Positions 43,120 through 56,094 of a DNA stretch of 64,000 bases are shown piece by piece (the stretch's first letter is position 1; every line of letters starts with the position of its first letter). Source of the stretch: Acanthosepion lycidas (taxonomy: Eukaryota; Mollusca; Cephalopoda; Sepiida; Sepiidae); assembly GCA_963932145.1 (NCBI GenBank), contig OZ010573.1:24193604-24257603 (forward strand), in the 5' to 3' direction. The notes under the pieces are model-generated. The model was given only the letters and a program-made list of their open reading frames with translations, was not told the DNA's origin and did no database searches. A program made the translations under genes and the position numbers.

Positions 43120-44968
43120 TCTACCTTGAGTCTTGTATATAGTGAACATCATTGTGAAAAAAATTTTTTTTTTTTTAAATGGCTGTAAATGCTGGAAAAT
43201 CTCTGAAATATTGTCATGGCAAAAAAAAAGAGAACACAAATCCTGTTTAAATATACTAACTTTTATTCATGCATTTTCACAATTTACACAATTCATTTAT
43301 TGAATTATCCCATACTTCATCCTTTGATATTTTTTTTGTGACTTTGGTGGAGTGTAGTAGGGGTGGGGATAGGTTATTGGTAGCTGTGAGATTAGCTGTT
43401 TCCATACAGGAAACATTTAGCATTCACTGACTAAACAATATTACTGATGGTGGAAATTAATAAAATCTTTTTCTTAAGACATTTTATTCAGTAAACAAAA
43501 CTTATCAAGGCCATTGTTACTTTCTCTAATATTGATGGGAGTTTCTTTTCACACCGTTTGTTTTTGGTAGTGTGTAAAGTTAGTAGTTTGATTATATCAT
43601 TATTTGCTCTTCCAGTTGCATGTATTACCTGCATTTGGAAGGATTCAAGTAATGTTGTTTTTTTGTTTTTTTAATATAAAGCTCTTTGTGATTTTGTAGT
43701 ACCAGTCTATAGTTTCATTCATTTGAAGCCATTTTCATCATTGATTTGAGGAAAAGTTTGTGCAAAGATGATATTTTAAACATTTTGGAATGAACTCTGG
43801 CAATGCAGCCAGAGTTGATCAAGCTCTGGCTTGTGCCCATGAAGTGTAACCTTGCCCTTAGCTTTCTTGTGATCCACAAACACCTTGAAGCAACTTCTGT
43901 TTCCATGGTGGCCACCTTAGTTCTTCACTTACTGACTCTTATAGTGCCCAGCTTGTTGTAAGTCCTGCATTATTTCACCAGCTCAACATATTTTGTACTC
44001 TTCTTCTAGTAAACAATCAAAGAATGATCTTCCTGGAAGCTTCTCAGATGAGTGACATGTGCAGATTAATATATGCTTGAAGAAATATTAATTTCTAAGA
44101 ACATTCTTTGTGAGAAATAGTTGTCTTATACCTTACTGTTTCCTGCTTGATTATGTTATTTTAACTGTAAAATGTTTTTACATTGTTACTTTTGTCATAG
44201 GCAAAGCAATGTTGTATGTGGTTACATGCTGTTTGTAAATATTTTTAAGTTTTCTTAAAAGTTTTGCCCTTTTTTTTATTGCCAATTTATGGAGTCATTC
44301 TAAACAGAATTTATAGATGCGTAAATATTGTCATGTGACACTGAGACCAATGTTTCAAGGGAGTAAAGTAAGCATTGTGTGTGTATATAAATAAATAATG
44401 ATTCCTAAAATATTCTGAAACTCCAAGTTATATAGTTTTAAACAGGTATAAACAAATATATAATGACAAAGTAGCTGGTGGTAGATAAGGCCATGAATTA
44501 GTTTATATATCTTTCAAATTAATTTTTAATTGGTCTTTGTTAACAGTACAGGTGAATCTACATATGATCTGATGAAAAATTTGATGTCATTATAATCTCC
44601 ATATAAGTAGTAAAAAAAAAAAAAAAATGGACCTTTTAATGTTGTATAGCAGCAGTAATAGGCAGTTCAGATATAGACTTGTTCAAACCAATCTGATTTT
44701 ATTATGCACTGTTTTTTGCAATAAAATTGTTGGTATAATTTTCAGCATATTCTTATATTTCTCATAAGAGCTTATCATATTTATTTGTTTTATTGTAAAT
44801 ATTTACAATAACTTATTTAGTCATACCAGATTTTATTATGCAACATGAGCATTGTTCATCAGATTGTAAATAGTTTCTATGGCCTAGATCTTTGTGGATT
44901 CATTTATAAATAAAAGTTTATTTTGCCCGCCATCTCATAAAACCTGATACCTCCAAAACAAGTTCTTT

Positions 44969-45004
<36 letters not shown>

Positions 45005-45870
45005 TAAGACTTGATATTAGAAACTGAAACTCCTTTATAGCTTCTAGCTATATAAGTACATTTTGAAAATTTTATCAATTTTGAAAACATTGACTTACAT
45101 ACATACATGTCAGATTTTACTATGTATGCATGTATAAAATATTTAATATGTAGAGGAAAAGAACTGAAAAATGTAGCAGAATAATAACTACATCTGTCTC
45201 ATTGGTTGTGGTCAGCAGGACAAACATTCTGCTCACATAACTGTAAAGTTGTCCAATCAAGAATCAGAATAGGACACACCTATATCACTCACTCATTTCT
45301 CCTAAAAATAAAATTAACATCCTTCTGAATGCACAGCATGATAGGAGATATTTACTGTAAAACATTCTAACCTTGACTGTAGTGACTTTTGCCCCTGTAT
45401 GTCAACGATTTTATTTTATGCCATGACTAGCTGAGAGCACCTTTTCAAGAAGATAAATGTAGAGACTATCCTAGCCTACTTGAAGGAGGTTGGTCTATAC
45501 CACTGGCTGTAGTAATAAGTACTTCCTTTCTAGAAGCATAACTGGAGAGGAACAACCTATATTATTTTATTTTATTTTTCTTTGTATTAAATAACTGACA
45601 GATGATATGACATTAAGACAATTGCTCAGTCAACCACATAACGATGGTACACCAGTTGTTGTATAAAGTAATACTATTGCTGTGCAATATGGAAATGGTT
45701 AGCTTTTGTAATCTCTCTTTTGGTTCCTGGAACAACTGCTGTAAATATTTTGCTGAAATATTCATTTATTGAAAAAAATTGTCAGTCATTTAGTTCATGT
45801 ATATTTTGATTGTTCTCTTAGATTTAAGGAGTCACAGATATTCATTAAACTTAGTCTTTTCTGTCACAGG
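43120..45870. other. No recognised gene or repeat
   Basis: A minus-strand frame at 43715-43915 opens with a good Kozak context (GCCACCATGG at about 43918-43909) and encodes METEVASRCLWITRKLRARL and onward for 66 residues, but no family was recognised. A 31-base T run lies at 44971-45001. Nothing else is supported. Confidence 0.4.
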
Positions 45871-45879
45871 TCTTGGAAC

Positions 45880-46080
45880 ACTCATATTGGATATGTGAGT
45901 ATGTGATTTCCAGTGTCATATGGATTATTTTTAATCAGCATTTCTATTTGTTCATCATCAATAATTGCGGGTTTACTGGAATGTTCTTGGTCTTTCAGAT
46001 CAAGATTCTCACTTTCAGAAGCAAACCATTTGTGAATAGTACTCTCAGCTATGGAACTATTTTCAGAAAAAGGCACATAT
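45880..46080 (-). mobile_element. mariner transposase N-terminal fragment
   Basis: The minus strand encodes STIHKWFASESENLDLKDQE and HSSKPAIIDDEQIEMLIKNN, which follows the helix-turn-helix region of mariner transposases (STV..WF..FR.G...L.D.PRSGRP...DD..I..LI..N). It stops at a T-rich tract at 46081-46160. The catalytic part is missing. Confidence 0.65.
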
Positions 46081-46199
46081 TTTTTTTTCTTTCTTTTCAG
46101 TACTTTTTTTTTTTTTTATTTCATTTTTTTTTATATTTTTTTATTTTTATTTTTTTTCTTGGAATTAAAAAAAAGTATGAAGTTATGATAATGCATCTC

Positions 46200-47880
46200 A
46201 TTTTCCTCCATGTTCACTTTTAACATAAAACATTTAAAATGCAAAATTCACACACAAAATCTATAGAAAGATGTGTTGAAATGGAACCGTTCATGATATG
46301 TATATGCTATGAATTTCCAGACCTGTATAAAAATGCAGTTTCTATCAGTAATTTAATTTTGTGTTTTTTGATTTTTTTTTTTGATTGAGCAAGCTAGTCT
46401 GATTGACCATTACTACTAAATAGTGAGTTTGAGCCTTTCTTGGTATAAATTAAGTTAAAATGTGTAAATATCAACTCTTTGTCTCTTCCTCACTCTTTAC
46501 AGAAAGACCTGTCAAATAACTCAGACAAGGCCTTTTCTGACTAAATCTAAAGTATGGATTGTAGCAATGAGATCTGCTACACAAAAACGATTTTGAATAA
46601 ATCCTGGAATGTTAATAATTTGAGACCTTTTTTTTTTCTTTTTTTTTGATGCCACCAGTAGCTAATGTTTGTGATTTTTAAAATATGCAAATCTTGAGAT
46701 ATTCAAAGTACTATGGTTCTCCCACCCCAACACCTGAGAAATATGATTTGTGATATTAGTTTGGAGTAAAATTATAAAACAAATTTTAAATTTGATCTTG
46801 GAGAGAGAAAAAAAAAATCAACATTTTTTTCCTGAATGGTAAGTTTTGTATTTCTTTTGCTGCTTTTTCTGAAGAGACTAATTCTGTTAAAAGTTTGAAA
46901 TAAGGAAAAATTAGCAATGTAGAGGATGACTTCTTTTTCTTCACTCATCCTCACCATGTAATAATTTTCATAAGCAGTGAGAAATGATATTTTAACTTTA
47001 TTTTATTAGTTCTCAAACTGGTTTAGGGCTTATATTTTCAAGGTAGGATCTCCTGAAAATATATTTATTTACAATATTATGAGCAACTATTAATTTGCAT
47101 AATAAAACCACACACCACCATGTAAGTTTTTGTAGATATTTCTAATAAAAACAGATATTATAAGCTGAAATTCACATCTTATATTTATCATGTAAGTATA
47201 TCTTAAAATTTTTTCTAACATTGGTTTATGAAAACATCTGATGTAGTGCAGTGGATTTGATCCACACTTATGGCCTTGTATTGGACTGAGCTAAACTTAA
47301 ACAGAGATGTTTCAATAACTGTATCAGAGAGCAGTTACTAGAGACAAATAATATATGTATATAGAAAAATTTATGCATTGTTTTTATATGATTACAGAGA
47401 TTGCCCAGGTCTGTCTGTTGTTAGGCAAATAAAGAGATTGTGTTTCTTGTTTAAATCATTGCAGTCATCTGTTTTTAGAAACAGTTTTGACATTTATACA
47501 AATAATTTTGGAAGCATGTGATTTATTGCGGTAGGGATTTTTGGCAAAAGACTTGTCAGAAATTCAGAAACTTTTTTTTATTTTTTTTTTTATTATTTAT
47601 TTATTTATTTTTTTTTTGGCTTGAGCAAATTTCACACTGACCAGAACATTCTGAGTCATAATCCAGAGCAAATGTAATCCTGAGCTATTGAAGAATATCA
47701 TATTAAAACCAATATTATCGACCTTAATTTCATTTTAACTCCAAGATGACAACCACAGTAGGGAATAAAATTGTTAGCTTCAGTGACGACTTCCCATTTA
47801 TGTAACTATTAAGCTATCACTAGACTTTATTCTTATTGTTTTTATTTAGTAATATTGATGCTTTTATTTTTGAGCCATTT
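46200..47880. other. No recognised gene or repeat
   Basis: Low-GC DNA with T-rich tracts at 46370-46382, 46628-46648 and 47571-47618. A GATTTGATCCACACTTATGG block near 47255 could be a tRNA-like SINE trace but is too weak to call. Confidence 0.4.
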
Positions 47881-47889
47881 TATGCAAGG

Positions 47890-48250
47890 TACTCCAAAAT
47901 GAATGCATCCTGTTTATTCCCATGGAAACTGCAACAGATATGGGAGTCACAATAACACTGTTGGATGGAGCAAGCTTTCAACTGAGTCATTACTATTGGC
48001 TCTTCAGTTTGTGGGTTGACAGCTGTCCAGAGCTGCTTGGAATGTGGCATGTCATATAGATCATTGTTAGCACTGCTGAAAAGAATTACCCACTACCTAA
48101 CTGTGCTCATGACAATTGTTTGATCTCTATAATGGATGTTCCTCAAATTTCACTGAATGCCACTGGGTGCAATTTTTTCTGTATGGCAGAATTTCTTGAT
48201 ACATCTCTGCATTATATGCTTGTTCATGTCAGATGTCATTTTTCCAGATT
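47890..48250 (-). mobile_element. mariner-like transposase N-terminal relic
   Basis: Minus-strand frames give TIVMSTVR and VILFSSANNDLYDMPHSKQL followed by WTAVNPQTEEPI. This resembles a mariner-like helix-turn-helix segment (STVRRWV..FS.G..D..D.PRSGRP.TAV.P.NEERL). It is frame-broken and lacks catalytic residues. The subfamily differs from the pieces at 30850 and 45880. Confidence 0.45.
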
Positions 48251-48579
48251 ATCAGGCAAAATAAAAATGATTGGTTACTAGTAGGAAGTTAAAACTTTTA
48301 TTGGCATATTCCCACCGTATGCCTCTGATGTTGTGAGTCAGCATAATAAAATAGGTGGTATTACTTACAGGGTTACTCTTGTATGTAATGTATATCTAAC
48401 ATCAGGACTATCAGATCATTTAAGTACTTAGCAGTTTGTGAGATATGTATTTTTTATGAGATTAGTTGGAGATAACAAGCCTAATCAATAGATATGGAAT
48501 ATAATAGGTAATACAAATCACTAGTGTAAAAATGCTTACAGTTCAAAATAAGTTTTACCTTTTTTTTGTTAATGAACCT

Positions 48580-48900
48580 TACTCGTGATATGAGGAGATG
48601 CTGAAAAGTTCTTGGCCTAATCCACTTACCAAAATAATTCCTTTGATGTTTGGTTATTTAAATAGATTTTTGGTAAATGGGTGAGGCCTGAGAAGTTTTC
48701 AGCCTCCTCATAAAATGGAGGTATTGTACATCTCTCTATTTGTAAGTTAACCACTTGAGTCAAGTTAACGTTTTGTAAATTGGAATTAACATTTTCTAAA
48801 AGCAGTTTAATGGAAATGCTGAGGATATTTTTTTTTTCCGCTCTCCCACTTCTGCCAAGACAGTCCCCCACCATACCAACAGCGATAACCTTCAACCCAC
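48580..48900 (-). mobile_element. Unidentified repeat-like coding relic
   Basis: The minus-strand frame of 89 residues (48626-48895; VNLQIERCTIPPFYEEAENF then GLTHLPKIYLNNQTS) is not low-complexity. Just beyond it lies ATATGAGGAGATGCTGAAAA followed by GTTCTTGGCC in the plus orientation. I suspect a mariner- or LINE-derived repeat but did not recognise the family. Confidence 0.3.
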
Positions 48901-49351
48901 CTACTCATTGCTGAGTACTTTCCTCTTGTAACATGTATTTTTAGATTACTGAAAATATAGTAAAGTAAAAGCCCTTGCTACTAACAGCATTCTGTAAGAT
49001 ATTAGTGAACAATTTTCCATTCCTGTTGAAATGAACTAAAAGCTATGCCAATGTTCTCTGGTAAACCAGATGCTGGTGCAGAAGCTTCAAAGCATTGACT
49101 TTTCTTGGGATTTCTGATGGCTGGTGTTTTCTTTTGGTGTGACCTTAAAAGTGAACATCATTGGTTGGCTTAGTTTTAAATGACCCCCCCCCCCGTTGCC
49201 CAAATGCTTGACATTCATTTTTTTTTTTTTAGCATTTGTTCTTGCTGCTTCTCTGCATGGAAAATCCCTCATTTAACACCCAACTACTGGCCTAAGTGGT
49301 GTTATTTAAACTGATGATAAATATTAAGCTTTTTAGATATAGTTACTAGTA

Positions 49352-49354
<3 letters not shown>

Positions 49355-49385
<31 letters not shown>
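49355..49385. repeat. (TG)n(TA)n microsatellite
   Basis: (TG)7 followed by (TA)n. Confidence 0.9.
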
Positions 49386-50069
49386 ATGATACATCTCTCT
49401 CTGTGCTTCTACTTTCAAGTAAAAAGCATTCTTCATTAAGAATCCCTCCTAAGAAAAAAGAACAAAACTTGAAATGTTTTTCTACTTATTTTATTTTAAA
49501 TTCTTAAGAAATCTGTTTATAACATGTAAACATAATTCACTTCAAATTTATTTATAGAGTTGTTGTAAATTAGATAAGTTGGGGTAGGGGGTTGTACTTA
49601 TATTACATTTTCAAAATGTTTTTTCCCAAGAACATAAGCATTCCATAAATTCAATAATGAATGAATACTGGAAATTTTTATTCAATTTCAATAATTAGTT
49701 GAATTTTAGCAGATTTAAGAAAAAAAAGAAAAATGTAAGCTGATATTTAGCCCTGAGAACTTTACAGTTTTTGTCTTAATGTATATAGAACTTTCAAGAA
49801 CAAATATTTCCATTTTTTTGACAGAAATTCATTTTTATATCCTTTTTCTAAAATTCTACTTTTTAGTGATGTAAATTTTATAAATTGATTAAAACTTTAT
49901 AAGTTATGAATAATTTGCGAATGAGTGTCAATTCTACAAAAAATCTGAACTCTTAGCTATTTTAGAGGCAAAATGATGGATAATATTATTTTGCATTTGT
50001 TTTGTAATTTGTTCACAAAATACACACATGTTGATCAAAGTATCAATAACAGAAATGTTTATTGAACAT

Positions 50070-50078
50070 GTGTGTGTG

Positions 50079-50128
<50 letters not shown>
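50070..50128. repeat. (TG)n(TA)n microsatellite
   Basis: (TG)9 then more than 20 TA units. Confidence 0.9.
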
Positions 50129-50129
<1 letters not shown>

Positions 50130-50131
<2 letters not shown>

Positions 50132-51330
50132 TTACCATACTTAATCATTGGCACAAAGGGGCATTTGGTGATGTTAAAGAGATCACCATGACTTGCCAGT
50201 TAAAGAGATTGTGTTTTTTCTGAGATGCCAGAAACAATTTGAATCTTTTAATTTAAAAATAATTATTATTACTGTATTATAATTTTCTCATCTTTATTGG
50301 CTTTTTGTCTATGAGCATTTTCTGAGCTGAACTGCAGCCTCTTTCTGGTATTTATTGGTTACATTGGTTGAAAACAACATAAGGAAATTAATCAATTAAT
50401 GGTCAGAAAGCCTGGATTAAAAATAAACTCAGTCACAAATACTGATTAGATTTCAGGTTTGTAAATTTCAATTTTTTTTTCCTTGTATTTATTCACTTAT
50501 TTTTAAGCATCTGAAAAATTTTAACCATAAACTCCTGTTAAGAGTTAAATAAAACAAAAAGAATTGTTTCATTGCAAGTTTAGATATTATTGTATTTTTA
50601 ATTTATTATTATTACTTTATTATTATTATTTATTATTATTGTAGTAATAATTAATAATAATAATAATAATTGAAAATATCTTTAGTCAGGATACTTCTTT
50701 TATTGTTTCTATTTTAATAGAGATGTTAATAAAACAAATCCATTCTCTCAGAGTTGCTTGAATTCACTTGACTACAAACTTCAAGACAAAATAATCTTTA
50801 ATTTTTAAGGAGTAATGAATAAAAGAAAAATAATAAAGATATGTTAATTCTTTAATTAGAAAAAATTTGTGAAGTCCTGTTTTGGTTACAATGCTTTCTC
50901 GGTTGTTTAGGCAATGGTTAATTTTATCTTTTTTCATCTGTAAACCGGATAAAAGAAATAACTTGAGATTTAAGAAAAAACATTTTTTAAAGTTTTCTAT
51001 ATCTTGTAAACCAGTCCTATTCATAAACTCATTTAGCAAGGATTAATGGTAACATGCACATAAGATAAGCATATTCCATTCATTGGTGCATGTTCTAAAT
51101 GTTCTTGTAACTCACTCTCTCCAAGAGATCATCAGGCATTGTTGTTATCTCTTAAATAGGCTCTATTCTTGACATGGGTTGTCTGAGAAACTAAAAACTC
51201 CTGTTCCTGTCTTAACCCAAAATTGGGGCCTAGTAGTTAAGCATAATTTTCTTTCTACATACTCCATAGGCAGTTAATATAGCTTGGTACTTAGCTCATT
51301 TCTAATTTTCAAATCCAGTGAGATTGATCC
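50130..51330. other. No recognised gene
   Basis: AT-rich DNA with (ATT)n/(AAT)n blocks at 50606-50670 that are partly inverted relative to each other. The 91-residue minus frame at 50764-51039 has no recognisable motif. Confidence 0.4.
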
Positions 51331-51339
51331 TTATTTGGT

Positions 51340-51690
51340 CCCCAATTACTGTGGTTGTGAGCAGTCATGGCTCTCCACAGCTTCCTGTCTTTTGTTGGTT
51401 TCAGTGATATTATTTTCTTTATGAAATTTATTTTGTGGCATGTGTTTCTCTATCCATTTGCAAAAACTTGCCAAATTGGTTGCTCATTGCCTTCCTCTTT
51501 ATTTTAATCTTGCTTTTAATCTGTCTTGGGAGTGTTAAATTTTCCAAGTTTTCTTTTCTGATGTGTTCCAAATATTTAAATTGTCATTCTCTGGTTGTTA
51601 GCAACAGTTTCTTTGTAATTCTTTTTTGCCTTCCATCAGCATAGCTGATGCTAACCTCCAGGAAAGTGACTCCTTGTGCCTTCTCTGGCT
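51340..51690 (-). mobile_element. LINE 3' end, minus strand
   Basis: Minus-strand translation shows QFKYLEHIRKENLENLTLPR, a lysine/arginine-rich stretch, then QQKTGSCGEPWLLTT-type tail sequence in shifted frames. It matches the LINE C-terminus at 21590-21862 and 58845-59300. It meets a plus-strand LINE of another family to its right. Confidence 0.6.
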
Positions 51691-51729
51691 AATGTTTCTG
51701 CTGACAGTAAGTGGAAAGATTATATTGAA

Positions 51730-52372
51730 TCAATTGCTAAGTCTGCTACTAGGAAGTTTTATTCACTGTTGTGCTAGACAATTTTTCTTACCAGAATCTT
51801 ACACATTTATAAGTCTACCATTCATCCATGAATTGAATATTGCTGCCACATCTGATCTGGTGCTTCTGCTATATGTTTAGTGTGTCTTGATAAAATCCAA
51901 AGAATCTGCAATGTTATTAGTCCTAACCTAGCATCTTGGCTTCAGTCACTTTCCCACTGTCACAATGGAGTTTCTTTTTGCCTTTTCTATAAATGTTGTC
52001 ATTGTAATTGTTCTGATAAACTTTTCCTCTTTGGTAGCTAGACTTCACAAATTTTAGTGCGGTACTAGATTGGCAGCTAGGTCTCTTGAAATGGCTAGAT
52101 GTAACCATAAATTCTATGCTAATAGTTTCTTTTCTCACATTTCTCACTTGTGGAACTCTCTTCTGGCTTGTTGCATTCCATTCAACTTTGATTTTCAGAA
52201 CTTTAAATGCGATATCAGTTGTTATCTTGTGTCTTAAATCCTGCTCTTTTATTGTCCTCTCTCCTTAATAATAGTTTTCTTTTTCTCATATTCTCTCACA
52301 CTCTGTAACCCTTTACATCTTAGTGGCTTTATTGCATTGCTTAGGGTGAAATGATTAAAAAAAAAAAATTAT
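51730..52372 (+). mobile_element. LINE 3' end, plus strand
   Basis: Plus-strand reading gives a broken version of the C-terminal region seen intact at 61168-61674: LHKF.CGTRLAARS, then YANSFFSHISHLWNSL and FDFQNFKCDIS. The 3' UTR ends CTCTGTAACCCTTTACATCT, TAGTGGCTTTATTGCATTGC and TTAGGGTGAAATGATT before a poly-A run at 52357-52368. Confidence 0.75.
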
Positions 52373-52477
52373 TCTCCTTAAAATTTGGTCATTTGTTATA
52401 GGTTCTGTTAATGGGTTTCTCAATATTTGTTTTGTTCTTTCTTTCATTTTTTTTTTTTTTTTTTATAAATTTGTAAT

Positions 52478-52748
52478 TGATGTAATGGAATAACCAGTCA
52501 CCCCCCATAAATGATTACACTATAGGTAGTAAGTACCTATAAAGTCAACTGTCTACGAGAGACTGGAGGAAGAGTGAGAGCAAGAAGATGCAAGCATGTC
52601 CGACCTTTCAATTAGTGGCACTCACTACTAGATTGACCTGTCTGTATAACTGTACTGTATTTTATATTGTACTAGTTGTGTACAATAAACCTTTCTTTTA
52701 GTATCTACCTGGTGTTAAGTATTTATTCCCTTAGCACGGAATATAACA
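52478..52748 (+). mobile_element. 271-bp solo LTR with 5-bp target duplication
   Basis: The sequence begins TGATGTAATGGAATAACCAG and ends AGCACGGAATATAACA, so it has TG...CA termini. It is flanked by GTAAT on both sides (52473-52477 and 52749-52753). It contains CACTATAGGTAGTAAG, CACTCACTACTAGATTGACC and an AATAAA signal (about 52686). No internal retroelement sequence adjoins it, so it is a solo LTR left by LTR-LTR recombination. It sits just beside the poly-T end of the LINE at 51730-52372. Confidence 0.8.
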
Positions 52749-53495
52749 GTAATGAAATTTTTGAGTTGTCACTGACAGGAGAGGAAACATTATTTAGTTG
52801 TTCAGTACTCTTTGCTGGTTTCTAATGTTTGATGACTTAACACTTTACTCACTTTCTTGAAAACTATCTTTTACAGTAAAATTGCTGTATCGTAGTTTCT
52901 GGTGTTAAGACGCTACTCAAATAGTTCAATTTCCATATCTGCTTGATTTTTGACAATATTGGAAATCCTTCATCCCCTGATCTGAAATTTACTCTAATAA
53001 ATGGAACAGGTATCACACTTGGATAACAGCCAGTTGGTCAAATAAACAGTTCTTTTTATTTTTTTTCTATGCATAGTTTTAACTTTTATATTTGTTTAAT
53101 TTTGACATCCTCATTGACCAACAGACCATGACAGCTATTAGGGAGATGTCATTAAATATACTTTAATGTTTAAAAAAAAAATATTCTGTATTATTGTTTA
53201 GGTAATAAGCATTATAACATAACACAAATAGCTATATTGTGGAAAAAGGAATTTTCGACAATATACACATTTTTTTATGTATTTATGGTTTTTTAATTTT
53301 TATAAAAAGTGACATTCTTGTACATGTACATTATGGATAATATACATTAATTACTAATTTTTTAATTAATTACTATTTATGCTCAGTTGTTGAAATTAAT
53401 AGCGATCTGCTGATGCAATAATAAAAATTTAAATTTCATCTCTCTGATAGATGTCGCAATCTGTAAACTTGAATAACCATGATAGATTGTGTACC

Positions 53496-53744
53496 TCAGT
53501 ATATAAATATGTAATTGCTGGGATTTGTTACCCAAGTTTGTCTGTCTACTTGGTACTCAGGCACATTTGTCTCTTCAATGCACACAGCCAAACTGTGATT
53601 TATACTAAAACTATGCTGAATGGACCTTAGTTTCTGGAAGAGTGCACAATTTTGTATGTTCAGACAATTAAACTCACTTCTTTGGTTAAAATGCTTTGTG
53701 CTACCACAGTTGTCAATGGCTTCTGAACTGCTTTGTTGATCCAA
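53496..53744 (-). other. Unassigned 82-residue open frame
   Basis: The frame encodes a compositionally normal peptide (start MDQQSSSEAIDNCGSTKHFN) with several cysteines. No domain, signal peptide, start context or splice support was seen. It may be a repeat relic, since a tRNA-like SINE trace lies close by at 53800-53925. Confidence 0.15.
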
Positions 53745-53799
53745 TTTCTCTCACAACACTTTGGTCAACTTATAATATTGTTTTCTGGCACTTCCCAAT

Positions 53800-53925
53800 T
53801 GTAACACCTGTTGGAATGGTCTCACCTTGGAATTGTTAATTTCTTAACAAATTGGCCATGGTATGATTTGAACTGGTGTTTTGTGGTCAACATACTAATA
53901 TTCTAACCATGTATAAGTTAAATAT
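53800..53925 (-). mobile_element. Possible tRNA-like SINE trace
   Basis: On the minus strand ATGGTTAGAATATTAGTATG followed 20 bases later by CAGTTCAAATCATACC gives A-box- and B-box-like elements (GTTCAAATC) at the right spacing. It is not the GCACGGTGG family. It could also be a tRNA pseudogene. Confidence 0.35.
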
Positions 53926-53929
53926 AATG

Positions 53930-54558
53930 TTTTATTTTCTATTTATTGCTATTAAAGAAAGGTTTGATCGCATAACTTACCTGATGTTGCATTATAAACT
54001 ATGAGAATATTTTGAAAAAGATTTTCAGCCAAAATTTATCTGAAATTCCCACAATTAGTATGTTTTGAGTTGAAATGTAAAGAAATAAATTTTGCTTGAA
54101 TTAAGAAAAATTTATATGAAAATTAAATTTTAGGCATGTAATGAAACTGAATACAGTGTTAGAATTTGATATACAATTGGATTTTCTAGAAGATTCCAGT
54201 GGAAACATAGAGTTCAGTTGACAAGGTCATTAACTTGAATTAACCTTTTTCTGAGATTGAGATGATTGCTTTCAAAATGAAGAATGTAAATTTTTTTTTT
54301 TTTTTTTTTTTTTTTTTCATCTGAAATTCTGAATCATCCCCTTGAGATCATCTAGTCACTTCCTTCAAATCTCACATTGTTAACAACATTTCATTTCTTG
54401 GTACCTGAATATTTTGATTGTAAAGTTTTAAATCTAGATCAGAATTTCATTCACACACTATGACAGAAAACTTGTAGTGTAATCTGAGTTGTTAGTAACT
54501 CTCCTTTGTCCCTGAAATCATGCTTGACCTCAGTCATCATCTTTGCTGGCTGTACAAC

Positions 54559-54595
<37 letters not shown>

Positions 54596-55009
54596 CTATC
54601 CAGCCCCACGAAATTTAACTTTCAGATAAGGTCAAAGGGAAACAAAACAATGATTTCGCTACACTAGCAAATAATGTGGAAATTGATATTTACTTAGTTT
54701 GGCTTAGTACTGCACAAGGCCACATGGTCAGGTGCAATCTTCCGTCTCGGCCTACCTGTTTAGAAAACGAATGTCAAAATACTGGATTCTTAAAGACTAA
54801 TAACACCAGTAAGAACAGTAACTATTTTAGCATTGAAGCAAACCACATACTGTGAGAATTATTTTTCTAAATTTTCCTTTTATAAGCATCATGAGTACAA
54901 TGGATTTTATGAATATTAAAAAGAAAAAAAACAAACTTAACATACTTTCTACTATTGAAAGTTTTAAAGTTAAGGGTGAAACATTATTTAAAACTCTTCA
55001 GTGAATGTG

Positions 55010-55042
<33 letters not shown>

Positions 55043-56090
55043 GATATTATTCACATAGAAATACCATTTAAATAGTTGTCTGTCTGTTCATCTGTCTGGA
55101 GCCACCAACCCCATAGGCTCTAACATTTTTCTCTTTCCTCTTTCAACCTTATGGCAATGATAACATCCTGCATTGCTGGCATTGGTGACACTGGGAAAAA
55201 TTTATAATTTACCAAAATGCGGGGAAACTTGTTTCTTTACATAAATTCCCCACAATTTTATAGGAAATATGATTAAATTGTCAACTATTTCTTGAAGCAA
55301 AATTGTACTTAATCAAATTTAAAAAGAAATATTGTTTTTGTTTTGTTTTTTTCTCCCCCCTTAGGATTAGATGTGTTTTTAAGTTTCTCCTAAAAACTTA
55401 TTTTATTTCCTTCACTGAAAAAAAAAAAAAATTTAAGATTGGATGTGAGTAGTTGTCTTGACTTGGCATAGCTACTCTTGTACTATTTTCAAAGAAATGA
55501 TTCATTGCTGGAACATAACTATTTTTTTCTTTCTCTCTCTGGAAGGACCTCTTGCACATAGTTTAAGGTGGTGGTGGTAGGGGGAGTTTATTCGATTAGC
55601 ACCTTTTTTTTTATTTATTTTTTTTTATTAATTTCATTTGGATAATTTTTTTTTTTTTTTTTTAAATTTTATTTAGAGGCAGATTTATAAATTTAAAAAA
55701 AAAAAAAAAAGAACATTAGATGAAAATGTTTCAAGACTTGCATAAGCCATAGCATTATAAAATAAACTGTGAATTATAGATTAAGACTGTCTAAAATCCT
55801 TTATTAATACAGGATTAAGTATTGAAAGGCCTAATGTCAGGGCCAGAAGCCATTTTCAGCTTTTATATTATACGTCCATTTTTGAAGATTCTATTTGGAA
55901 TTTTTCTTCAGTTTTTCACTCGGTTTGATGCACGTTTCTCATTTCAAATGCAAACTTTAAAAATCACTTCAAAAAAAATCTGATTGGTTCTGTTTGAAGT
56001 TTGTAATTCAATCACTTTCTCTTGAAAAATCTGACTCCAGTTTCAGATACAATTGGATTTGAATGCATGCATACTTCCATAATCCCACCA
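53930..56090. other. No recognised gene; several long T runs
   Basis: T runs of about 20-31 bases at 54292-54317, 54562-54592, 55010-55037 and 55648-55664, with no associated retroelement body identified. Confidence 0.45.
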
Positions 56091-56094
56091 AATG

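Noticed and set aside
44971-45001. Poly-T runs as retrocopy tails
   Set aside because: Several 20-33-base T runs exist, but apart from the one at 57879-57911 no retroelement body could be recognised next to them.
45873-46223. 116-residue plus-strand frame
   Set aside because: It is antisense to the mariner fragment at 45880-46080 and continues into T-rich sequence.
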